Made by a program: the position numbers and the translations under genes. A stretch of 64,000 bases of DNA from Echinostoma caproni. Taxonomy: Eukaryota > Platyhelminthes > Trematoda > Plagiorchiida > Echinostomatidae. Shown here piece by piece: positions 12,886-23,300 of this stretch. The first letter of the stretch is position 1; each line of letters begins with the position of its first letter. The stretch lies in contig UZAN01040282.1 in the NCBI GenBank assembly GCA_900618425.1, positions 6,159-70,158 of the forward strand, read 5' to 3'. The notes beneath the pieces are model-generated. The model ran no database searches. It was not told where the DNA came from and saw only the letters and a program-made list of their open reading frames with translations.

Positions 12886-12888
12886 GTT

Positions 12889-12945
12889 CAGTGTCGCTTA
12901 CTGATGAAGTCTTTCAAGACTCGATTTGGATAAACAAAAGAAAAC
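12889..12945 (+). ncRNA. Hammerhead-like motif (partial core)
   Basis: CTGATGA (12901-12907) is followed directly by a perfect 6-bp hairpin with a 2-nt loop (AGTCTT TC AAGACT, 12908-12921), exactly where hammerhead stem II should be. The next bases are CGAT instead of the expected CGAAA, so the second half of the core has lost at least one residue. No clear stem III or stem I was found. It may be an eroded ribozyme or a chance hairpin. Confidence 0.35.
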
Positions 12946-14410
12946 ACTGGCACATGCACCATTCTCTTTGCCATCAACTATCTGTCATTTGCTACTTTAT
13001 CTGACATGCTAAGTTGTCCGACCAACAAATGTAATTCTATTATGATTTTTGTATTGACCATGTACTATACGCGAAATTCTCCTTACCCACTCTCATGTAT
13101 TTGCCACTTCTCCTGAACGCATATAAGTGAAATCACAAATTTCGGATGTGTCCCTGTTGGCTCTCTTCCACATTCAATTTTTGATTGATCAAATAGCTTT
13201 TATCCCAGGTCATCAGTTTCCAGCATACAAAATGTTTTAGTGGGCCTTCTGCGCAGTGATCTATAGGTGTTTGCTTTCAGACAGAATAAATCACACAAAT
13301 ATTGAGTATCTGGAATGATGCTTTGCGATGTGTCACTGAGAAACTTTTGTTTTCGGAGTGATTTGTGAACGGAAAGAAGTCAAATTTCGAATTCGGATGT
13401 TGCATTCACAACGTAGAATGATTTGGGCACGGTCGACGATACATGAGTTTGGAACAATGAAAAACAGCTACTGAAAGGGATTACGTAGCGTTATCCGCAA
13501 TCCAAGAAGCAACATGGAATGCGTAGCAAACGTTCTGAGATCACCGAATAAATTATATTTCTTGCACCAAACCGAATGAGTAAAGGCCTATGCAGTGGAA
13601 TAGTGGCGTTTATCATGAACACAAAGTGCTAGAAGTTGAGTGCAATTCTACAGATGAGTAAGCATGACTAAGCATGATCCAGTCGATCAAATAGATGAAG
13701 GAAAGATGAGAAAGTGAAAAACTGAATGAAATAGTGTGATAAGGAGTGTAGCGCAAAAGTTCTACTTGGTCGGAAAAGGCGTACTCAAGTACTCATGACA
13801 TCGCGTGTGTAGAATAGGAGACCTGTTTTAAACTGCTGAGCCTTCGGTAGGGGCCCTGCGATGACTATTAGCACTTTTCCACAACAAGTGAACAATGGCT
13901 AAATGTTCTTAAATAAACGCACATAATATACTGTAACATCACAACTTCACGCTGCTATTCCGGAAAATCACAGTGATTTAAACTTTATCAGTAAAACTAC
14001 GCTAATGTAAGCATGGCTTAATTGGGAACAGTGTGTTATTTGGGTGGAACTTATACATTAGGCACAATGTAATATATTACAATAAAATACATTATTGATT
14101 GATCTATTCACAGCCTTGTCGATAAACCCGCTAAAACTGCCAGAATTGGTTGATCAGTGCAACTTAAGCAATCCACCATGGCATATACTACTTGAAGCCT
14201 AGTACAAACACTGAAAGGTAGAAATTTAAGATAAAGACGATCCGATATTATATGTATTGCATGCTGAAATGTCAAATCTGCCTTAACGTTCATCGATAGA
14301 CGCGGACTACCTGAAATCCGCTCTATTGAATAAGTGCTTTACCTTCCTGGGGAGTAAACCAATAACAAAGGAGTTAGTGATCGTGTAGTATCGTGAACAG
14401 GCGAAGGTGC
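12946..14410. other. Unassigned stretch
   Basis: No gene recognised. Ordinary AT-rich sequence leading into the PLE. Confidence 0.5.
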
Positions 14411-14414
14411 TGGG

Positions 14415-15960
14415 GGAAAACCGAGATATTATTATTTAGAGAGCAACTAAGGGCACCAGAATGGTTACTTTCAAAGAACAAAAAGTATACCCTGAGATGT
14501 CGGGGAAGTCTCAGAAAGGAGCTGGGTAAGAAGATAACACAGAAAAATTTGGAAATTTGCTTTTGAAAGCGCTCCGCTGCCTAAACCGGAGGGAGTCGAT
14601 AGAGACCACCGTATTTGAACAAATCCGACCAACTGAACCTATGATCCCAAAATTCAGTGGTTTACTAAAGATACATGAAGATGTAGGACCTCTGCGAGCA
14701 ATCTTAGACACGTGTAAATCCTCTGGAAATGTCATTTGTAAGCAGTAAGTAGCGAAACTGGAACATTTGAGAGCACAATTAGCCAATTACGCATTAAAAG
14801 ATCCACATGACTTGGCGGCTGGTTTTAAACTCAAGCATAAACGGACTACTCGTGATATCAATGGATATCAGTTTCCCTTACTGAAACGTTTCCGTCGCTG
14901 AAATTGTTGAATACACATGTGAACATATAAAAAGCAACGATTGTGAAGTTATACCATCAGTGAATGATCTCAACCAGTTGCTTTATTATTGCACCTGCAA
15001 CTGATAATTAAAATCCGATGACTGAATTTGTTGCCAAATGGTTCGGCAATGAGATCTGCACTTTTATCTAATCTCTTTGTAGGTAACCTGAAGAATTACA
15101 TTCTTAAACGGTCAAACGATCTCCTGGAATTTTACAAGCCATAAGTTGATAATGTTGTGTTCTGTCGACAACCGTGTGAACTTGTCCAGACTCTTGATAG
15201 TATATAACTTAATACATCTAATTATAAATTTCAATCTCGGGAAAGACAGTCTTGAATGTTCCATTAGGTCCTCGGTCAGAGGAATAGCTCCAATACATCA
15301 TCCACAGAATGCCATTGTGGAATTATCACTTTACAGATTCCAAAGATTACGTGGCATTGGTACGGGAAAGAAAACTAATCCAATGCGTGGCTACTGCAGG
15401 ATGGAGAAAATACCGTCACTTTACCAGTAAAAGTGAGCTAAGAATTAATCTAGAAGTATTATATTAGAACGGATAACATGAACAGATAACATTTCAAGGC
15501 ATCACCAACTGCAAAATAAGCTCATAGCAGTTGACAAGAAACTGGAGTGCATTTCGCTTACTTTGAGGGTGATACAAATGGCAAGATGCTAACACTTTAA
15601 TCAACTGGGACGGTAAAAATATTTTAACAACAAAGTTTCACATTTTGTTCATTTCAGGTCACTCTTTTATGTTCAACTCAAAGTTAAATTGTTTACTTCA
15701 AAGGACTGTTTCTGTGTGTACTCAGTTACTTGTTCCTGTGGGACACAATATATTGGTTGCGCGGGCGTTCGTCTATCTTAATATGTCCGCAAGCACTACC
15801 CAACTCGATTGAATGGTTAATCGTTTCATAGTAGCGGATTCAGTCGACGATGTTGAATTGACTATGAACAACATGGGATCATAAAAGTAAAAAGTGATGG
15901 TTTTCTTTTCACTTCGAAGTGAACTGCTCCCCCACTAAACATTATTGTAATGGTGGATCG
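14415..15960 (+). mobile_element. Penelope-like element: RT plus GIY-YIG endonuclease, decayed
   Basis: A plus-strand series of frames matches the PLE order. 'RDIII-RATKG' (about 14423; family R-A-D-K-G) comes first, then 'PKFSGLLKIHEDVGPLRAIL' (about 14647-14706), 'HLRAQLANYALKD' (about 14764), 'INGLLVISMDIS', 'VAEIVEYTCEHIKSNDCEV', and 'GSAMRSALLSNLFVGNLK' (about 15042; family GVAMGS-LGPLLSNLF). The RT active site YVDD now reads stop-V-D-N at 15142-15153. Further down, 'VTCSCGTQYIGC' with 'RLS' and a histidine (about 15715-15790) is a GIY-YIG nuclease start (C-x-C-G-x2-Y-I-G). Stops and shifts are frequent. RT followed by GIY-YIG is diagnostic of Penelope-like elements. A hammerhead-family terminal segment follows at 15.97 kb. 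Confidence 0.82.
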
Positions 15961-15971
15961 TATACATGCGT

Positions 15972-16085
15972 TCAGCCTGTGAGGTCTCCCGATCGATCCT
16001 CAGTTGTGCCGATGGACTCGCGCTGCTTCTGGGACCGCATCAGGTCAAACATGCGGCTAGCTTATAAGGTCAAGCTTAGTTTAAT
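15972..16085 (+). ncRNA. Copy D of hammerhead-bearing terminal repeat (eroded)
   Basis: Lies immediately 3' of the PLE GIY-YIG region. 'TGTGAGGTC' and 'GATCC' blocks align with copy B (37.28 kb). It then has CTGCTTCTGG in place of the CTGATGA core, a good stem II (GACC 16033-16036 with GGTC 16043-16046) and AAAC (16047-16050) where GAAAC is expected. The first core box is lost, so it is inactive, but its position supports the view that this repeat family is a PLE terminal repeat. Confidence 0.5.
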
Positions 16086-18220
16086 CTATATGTGACACAT
16101 TTCACTGGATACTCAGACATAATCCCCCCTTCGTATAAATTCTGATGTTATATGAGACCCTAAGAAATCGAAAAACTGTTTAGGGCTTCTTAGTTTCTCA
16201 GTTCCAGTTTCACTTGCACTTTACACGATAAAAATGCTGATTTATTAGTCATTTGATGAATCACGGAAAATGAGTGTGTTGGCTACAGTGTGTTTTCTTA
16301 CACTTAGTTTTATTGACTTATAATGGACAAAATAGTCATCACGATACACAATAACCAGATGATAAAATAGCCAATTACGAATATTCGTTGTGAACGTTGT
16401 ATTTGTTCTTTGTCTTGCAAGCAACCAAAGGTAATCCTTAGTTTATTGTATCACTTTATGTTTCACCACTCTCTAAAAATATTCATCGGGATGTTTGACT
16501 TATGGTAGACAAAACCTAAATGGGTATGTTTATCTAAACTACAGAATGTAGTTTTTTTAGCTTTGACCTTCAACATGGTCAGCTGACAGTTCCGTGCGAA
16601 TATGATCATTGATAAGTATTCTTGGTATTTGTAATTAGTTTATTTCTGAAATCGTTTACTTGCTTGTCCTCCCCCTTCGCATGGATGTGACATTTACATG
16701 GAACAGTCCACCTGGATTGGTCTGAATGTTTCGTCAGTTCGGCGACTGTCTACAATATGGGTCTAAAACAGGACCAAGCCGCATGTGTCCAAAGTAGCGC
16801 AAAGAGAGTTCATTTCCAGTCATTCAATGGGCTCCATGACATCGAAAGGAAGCAAAACCTGGGAATGGTGTTCATGGGGTGATCAAGTATGTGATAGAGG
16901 GTAGATAAAGATAGCAGCAAATTGATTTTTAGCTGCAGGCTTACATTAATCAAATTGGTTAAAGTTCAGAAGTGAAATAAGTAAGTATGTTGTCATTTCA
17001 TTCGTGGAACTTATATGCCGGGACATGCTGTTTTACAAAAACTGGGGTGAGTGGGATGATTTCAAACTTTGTGATGTCGCTATTTCATGTATGAAAGATC
17101 TTGGTATTTAGTGAATGCGATTACCAGTCTCCGTGGACTAATTATTTACATTTTCAATCCCGTCAAACGGTACTCGAACCTTTTTCTTTGTAAACTGCAA
17201 CTGACCATGCTATAATGAACAAGAAGAAAATTTCTGCATTAGTTTCTTTTAAACATGAAAGAGTATGAAAAATCCTAGCATATCCATTTATTTTGTGTTC
17301 AACTCGTTTGCGTAAACCTGCAGAGATGATGAAGACTTCAAAATAGTGTTGTTAACAAAATGTTTAGGTTTAGTTAGTGTTTAGAAAATATAATTTATTT
17401 CATGGTATTATTAAATAAAAGTGATCACATTTGAACTGAATTGTCAAGAAAGTTAATTTTATCTAAATGTGCATAAGAGATGATTAACTCCTGTTTTAAA
17501 ATCAAAGCACTCGTAGATTTCGTTGAAAATCCTGTTTGAAAAATCTTGAAACCAGGATCTCCGTCAAATTCCTTGTTCCAAGCCAGTACTGATTGCCTTA
17601 CATAACCGATTAACTGGATTTTTGTCTCTTTATACGACCTTTCTTTCAAACTTTTCGTGCGTAGGCATTCATCTTCTTTGGTTATATTTTTATTTCCTTT
17701 TTTTGTAGGAATAAAAATAGATAATTTTGTACCGTTTTCTCTATTGATTTAATCTATTTACAAATTGTAGTGACGCAGAGAGGCTTGAGTTGACCGCATC
17801 TTTCTGAGACTTCTAAAACTTCTTTGACAGTATTGATGGAATAATCACGGTTTGTGTCAAATGGTTATCAAATTTTCATCGAATAATCTTTTGTAGTGCA
17901 AAATCGAAATAGCATAAACAATGGTGCCCCCAGCAACGGGAGAAATGCATTTATGTAGCTTACCAGTACTGTTCAAACCAAAGGTTAAATGCCCCGAATT
18001 TTGTGCTTAATTAAGTTATTCGTTATTTGCTCTTTTTTCACTGCATGCGAAACATTATTTTTCACTGTTACCTTCCCCATACACGAATGCACGAATTTCT
18101 ACACCTCTGCATTTACACATAAACTCGGTTTGGATTACTAAAATCAAATTGTCACACAATTTTCCGGTATCCCCGCCAAACCACTGATCCGTTTTTAACA
18201 ATTCAGTGTAATGCAAAGAA
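16086..18220. other. Unassigned stretch
   Basis: About 2.1 kb of AT-rich sequence with T runs and no recognised gene or repeat. Confidence 0.55.
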
Positions 18221-18224
18221 TTAT

Positions 18225-18295
18225 GAATTTCGGATTAACTGATGAAGGGATCCCACAAAACGAAAGCAATTACACTGCAATACTAGTATTCAGGT
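18225..18295 (+). ncRNA. Hammerhead-like motif
   Basis: CTGATGA (18239-18245), then a 16-nt insert containing the self-complementary GGGATCCC, then CGAAAG (18261-18266), so both conserved core boxes occur at hammerhead spacing. After GAAA, a short GCA/TGC stem with a 7-nt loop (18266-18278) sits where stem III should be. The following AATA may correspond to a degraded cleavage site. Stem I pairing is poor. Confidence 0.4.
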
Positions 18296-20090
18296 AATGG
18301 TACTCTTTGATTCTTATAATTTGACTCGAGTGAATGGATGAGAGAACTTATGATCGTATCGAGGGAGCCAGCCAGTGACAGCACGAACCCCGGGTCTCGG
18401 CGCAGTACGGGCTAGTTGCCAGTGTGAACACATTTAGCTTTTTTTCGTCCCGGGTGCATTTAACAAGATTTATGTTCTACATGTTACACAGAAAGCGAAA
18501 AAGCTACTGTTTTGCTCGTGTTTGTGTGTCAGTGTGCTTCATTCCGATTCCAATTTATGGGGAGGATAAAAAGCGATAAATGCCAATATAGAAATCTGAT
18601 CGCACGTGGAGAGGTTTTAGGAGGAATCCATTCGTCGGTTGCATTGGCCATTCGTATTGCATACTCGTAAATTGATAACAGTTGATCACAGCCTAGTGGT
18701 GTAGCGATCATACTTCCAGCAACTCTTTTCTTTCGTCTGGGGCATAAGAGGAGTAGATGTTTGATTTTTCTGCATTGGTTAGTTGTGTGGGAATGAACTT
18801 TCTATGTTGACAGGTAATTTTAAGTGGCATATACTGCTGGGTAACCAGTTCTATTATATTGTTATTAGGGCACCGCGAAAACTGAAAAGCACAATACACC
18901 TCGCAAGTGCCAATGAATTTCAGCCACACCAACTCTTTTCGCGAATAAATCAACGACTGCTTGTCTCGCTTCACAATAAAAAAAAGAGTTTTTAGATGCA
19001 AAGCGATGTTTATATTCTGAGGGTTTGCAAAACACTCGATAATGAATTATTTAATAAAAGTTTTCATGTGAAATCCAAATATTATTTTCATTCACTTCAG
19101 TAGCCTTTTTTGGGAGCGCATGCTGGTAAAAATCATGTGTAATAAATCAGCCAAAGGCTCACGTCTTTGCCATGAAGACCGCGAGCGATTGAAAGAGGAG
19201 AGATTGAAAGGGGATACACTCTAAACGCGCGTCATTGTCTCCATTACAAGCCAAAATCATTTCATTTTTTCAAATTCTCTGGACATCCGGTTTGACGCTA
19301 CATCGGTAAAGTGTTGCATCAGGCATACGTATGTTTTGAACATGAATACAGTTCTAAAAGAGTATGGTGTACTTGAAAACTCGTAGCTCCCATACTACGA
19401 CAGCCAAGTAGAAAAGTGGCAAAACATTTGACGGTGTTAAAGACACGAACACTGAACAAAGATTCAGTTTTTCAGACCATTCCATTTGTTAGCTATCTGA
19501 TGTTAGGAAATGAATTTGTGGAGTAATTCTCTCAATAGCTGAAAATATCTGAAAATTCAGAATTAAATCACAACCTAATCACTTTACAAGCATCAGCACA
19601 TACAAATTAATAATCTCTGAAATGTCCGCTCACTAGATTTCATTTAGTTACTTGTTCTCTCAGAGCGATGAATGTTTCAATCTGAGGAATTTTTCAAGGT
19701 ATTTCATTGATCGGATAGATTATATGTGTTAATCTGTAGTCAGACAGTTTTTTAGCATTATCCAGCCGTTCTATTATCTCTGGAAATCGATAACAGTCTA
19801 TTTCTCGTCAAATCCCTGGCATTCAAACCCGAACGTGAGGGGTTATTATTCTGATACACTGATTTCTTGAGCCTTTCGATTTGGTTCTCACTTGGTTAAC
19901 ACTAGCTGATTTCAAAATCCTTCCTTTTTTCACTTTTTCAGTGTGTACAACCATTAACCATGCGCTTTCATGCAGCTGTTTTGATTGCTGTTTTTGGCTG
20001 CGTCTCTAGATAGACAGTAGAAGAAAGACAAGAAAGTTGAAAACAAAGTAGAAGAGAAAATAGAGAGTTTCAGTGGACTAAGAGTTCCAA
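18296..20090. other. Unassigned stretch
   Basis: No gene recognised. A short C/G-rich patch at about 18360-18420 contains a tRNA B-box-like string on the minus strand but no A box, so it is not called. Confidence 0.5.
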
Positions 20091-20095
20091 GAAAT

Positions 20096-21005
20096 TTAGA
20101 AGATGCTCGAGCGCCACGGCTGACGAAGCTCATCCATGTTATTCAGTGTATCTAACCACCGGTTACGATTATCCCGCGATCCCCATTTAGGGAGCCTAAC
20201 GGGTTCTAAGTGGTTAAGTCTCCTGATTAGGAGTTCCATACGCTCATGCCAGGTCTTATTTTTACCACCCTTGAATTTTTCCACTCACTACCTACCTCGA
20301 CAAAGATCGCGCACCACGACAACCTATATATTGGCATGCGTAACGCGAGTCTCAATCAACGTAATCTACGTAGGTCGATCACTTGCTCCAATGGGAGACT
20401 GCAGTTATCTAAAACTCCTCGCCTAACCTAAGGATTCCTCGTCCGGTTGCTTTACCAGATTCGTGCCATGCTGCGTAGACAGCGGTGTTCCAACACCGAC
20501 TGTGTATCTTTATCCGATTTTCTTGGTGATCAAGTTTCTGCATTGGATACTAGAGTTGGCCGAACTTCCGTATCACTCACACGAAGCTGCACGGACAGCC
20601 GGATGTCGCGGCGGCCCTACAGATGTCTCAAGTGGGGAAATGCCAATGAAACCTTCTGTATGCAAGTTAGAACTTTATTGGGGATGCGTCCACCGGGTGA
20701 GATACAGCTGCCCAAATAACGAAACTTGCCCACTTGGTCTTTCAATTCCTCATTTAGAGTGAGGATGGAGGATGGATAAATCCAGTCTCGTAGCAACATT
20801 TGACACTTTGAAGGTGCTAAACGCTTACCGAAAATTGCCACGGTGGCACTCGAACTATCTAGAAAAGCTTATCAGTTACTTGAATCTTTGCTTAGCAGTA
20901 CGATTTCGTCTGCCTACTCCAGATCAAACAGTCTAACATCTGGGAGTAAATCGATACCACTATCCTCGCACGAGGATAGAGCTGATCTTTCCATACCATC
21001 AGTAA
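20096..21005 (-). mobile_element. RTE-clade LINE, 3' half of RT, decayed
   Basis: Minus-strand frames, read from about 21000 downward, match an RTE (fluke SR2-like) RT. 'SGIDLLPDVRLFDLE' comes first; the YADD box then reads stop-A-D-E (20905-20916). 'FGKRLAPSKCQMLLRDW' follows, then 'KFRYLGSCISPGG', 'VLEHRCLRSMARIW', 'LRLALRMPIYRLS', and the terminal block 'KTWHERMELLIRRL' ... 'LPKWGSRDNRNRWLDTLNNM' (to about 20100). That terminal block is typical of the C-terminal end of this clade. There are many stops and no upstream endonuclease, so this is a 5'-truncated dead copy. It abuts the gypsy-like element on the opposite strand at about 21.0-21.07 kb. Confidence 0.83.
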
Positions 21006-21069
21006 ACTTACCGGAACTTCCCACACATACACCGACCGTCTCCCTAATGAAACATCTGCATTGTTCTTC

Positions 21070-22940
21070 AAGGTTTTTCAGTGGTAAGTAATACTTTAAC
21101 TACACTTAGGATGCGTAGTTACTTGAACATTTTCTTAGGGTTTTCTGATAAAAACGTTGCCATTAATTCCAAAACGTGTTTATTTTCTGTTTTTTTTCTT
21201 TGAATATCTTGTATACCTAGTTGATGGCAAGGGCTGCAAACCTAACCCGAACCGCCTGCTTCGTCCGATGAAAGCCAAATCACCGTCCAACATACACGAA
21301 ATAAGATCCCTGATTGGAGCCCTGCAGTTCTAGCCTTACTATTCTAGATTTATCTCTAATTTCAGTCAGTGAACTCCACGCATATTTCTGCTCTCATCTT
21401 CCGACAATTTTGTTTGAACTAATGTCCATGAACACCGCTTATAAGAACTGCTGAGTGTTCTGCAGACCAATGTTGTACTTCATCCATTCAGTTCCAAAAT
21501 TCACTTCATTGTTTTTACTGATGCATTGGTTTCTATTCTTGAACAAAATAGGCATCCGATTATTTGTATCTCGACGGTTAACAACAGCTGAACGAGGTTA
21601 TGCTTAAACTCATCGCAAAGCCTTAGCTGTATATTGGGCAGTGAAATGTCTCCACAGTTTCTTGTTTGGTTATCGTTTCACCATCGTCACTGATCATGGG
21701 GCCTTGAGATTTATTTTAGACCCTGGGAAATCCCTTTCTAGAATCTCTGCAGCTATGGTTCGGCGTTGAAGCATCTCGCTCCGTGCTTATAATTACACAA
21801 TTAAACATCAATGTCAAACATATCCAACACGTAGATTATAGTTCTCGTCAATCGCTACCCGCTTGTGACTCAGAGGACAATTCTGATTGCCGACTGGTAG
21901 AAACTCGCCCTGTCAGTCGTCAAGAAATTATTTGTGACACACGTCGTTATTTTTCCTCTGTGTTAGCTGCCGCGAAGAATGGTTGGAATGTACAGACTGG
22001 GAAGCGAAGCTAAACATGAATGCCAACATATGCTTCAAAGAAAAGGGTGCTCTAAATGCTATCACAAAGCTCGATAGTTGCCATGCAAGGGGGCTCCGTG
22101 GCCTGTTTCAACGGAGACTTGGCAACGTGTTCATGCTGAATATTGTGATCCATTTCTCAATGGAACGTATGCTTTTGTTGTAATTGACTCCTTTTAGTGT
22201 CCAGAGGTAGTTTTCACTAGGGCAACCTCATCAGATTTTACATTTCATGCCTTACGTAACGTTTCCAGTCCGGCTGGTGTTGTAATTGTTACGGATAATG
22301 ACAGTAATTTCTCCGCGAAAAATGAGTCAGATTGCTGCGTAACAATGGATGTAAATATTTTTTTACCACTCCTAGACACCCTTGCTCTAATGGTCAAAGA
22401 GATAATTTGGTTAGACCACTTACGAGTGTTATAACTGCTCTGAACACATCCAAATTTTCTGAACTTGAGAGAGGTGGTGACCTGCTCCTTTTACATTATC
22501 GTCGATCTGTTCCTTCTTCTACTAAGAAAACACCCGCTAAGGTCGAAATTCGAGATCCGAATTATCGTGTATTAGTTCTTCTGGAGTGGTTTTCTCCGTG
22601 GTAATCACCTGAGACCCTCTTCGTGGATTATCTCAAAATATTTAGGTCGCAGAACGCTTCAACTGCTCGACAAGGATGATTTACCTGTACACCGAAGACG
22701 TGGATCAAATTCATTTTGACAATCCAAGAATATCTGTTCCATTTCATGATGAACCTTCCGAGTCTGATCACGTTTCTTTAGATTTTGAGTTATTCGATAC
22801 GACTAATGAACAGAATGTCGAACAGCGAACTACTAAGGAAGAGCTATATGGGAATCAAGGAGACGTACGGAGGTTTGAAAGATTGAGTGCGAAGCTGCGG
22901 CCGGATTACAGAAACTCTGTGGTCAGTTGAAGGTACGGCG
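21070..22940 (+). mobile_element. Ty3/gypsy-like pol remnant (RT end, RNase H, integrase)
   Basis: Plus-strand frames give, in order, the RT C-terminal part 'VDGKGCKPNPNR' with 'SPSNIHEIRSLIGALQF' (21.22-21.33 kb), then RNase H 'HPIICISRRLTTAERGYA' and 'FTIVTDHGALRFIL' (21.55-21.72 kb). Integrase follows: 'RVHAEYCDPFLNGTYAFVVI' (about 22127), 'VIVTDNDSNFSAK', 'TTPRHPCSNGQRDN' (about 22370-22408). The C-terminal barrel 'RTLQLLDKDDLPVHRRRG' (about 22650) and a basic tail near 22870 end the pol. The integrase triad now reads E-D-D rather than D-D-E. Several stops and shifts are present. No gag, protease or RT palm is found, and the 5' end is cut at the RTE junction. Confidence 0.85.
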
Positions 22941-23300
22941 AATGTGAGTTATGAAACTGACCTCGATAAAGTCATTGCACACTTAAATGCACTGAATATG
23001 CATAGTATACGATTCGAACAAATTACGTGTGCTATTCCATCTGAAGTTGTTCTATTTTGGAACTACGCTTCGATTACAATTCACGATACTACAGAATGGG
23101 ATTTTATAAACTAGCGAAATCGCTTATATCGTTCCATGAAGGTTTCTGTCTTTTTATTTTACTTGAGCATAAATCATTCCTGGTGTTGTTGTTCAAATAT
23201 TTGAACAGTTAATTGTAAAGTAATTAAAAATATAAAACAGTTTTGATCCGTTTGCTGATATTATACCCGGGGCGTTTGCGTGAGAGCGATAAATAAGTTT
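22941..23300 (+). repeat. Possible 3' LTR start after gypsy-like pol
   Basis: A purine-rich run (TTGAAGGTACGGCGAA) is followed by TGTGAGTTATG at about 22941, the place where a polypurine tract and LTR would lie. No second copy was found in the window to define the LTR end, so the boundaries are guesses. Confidence 0.25.

Noticed and set aside
18355..18440. tRNA-like B box on minus strand
   Set aside because: No A box at the right distance and no second copy.
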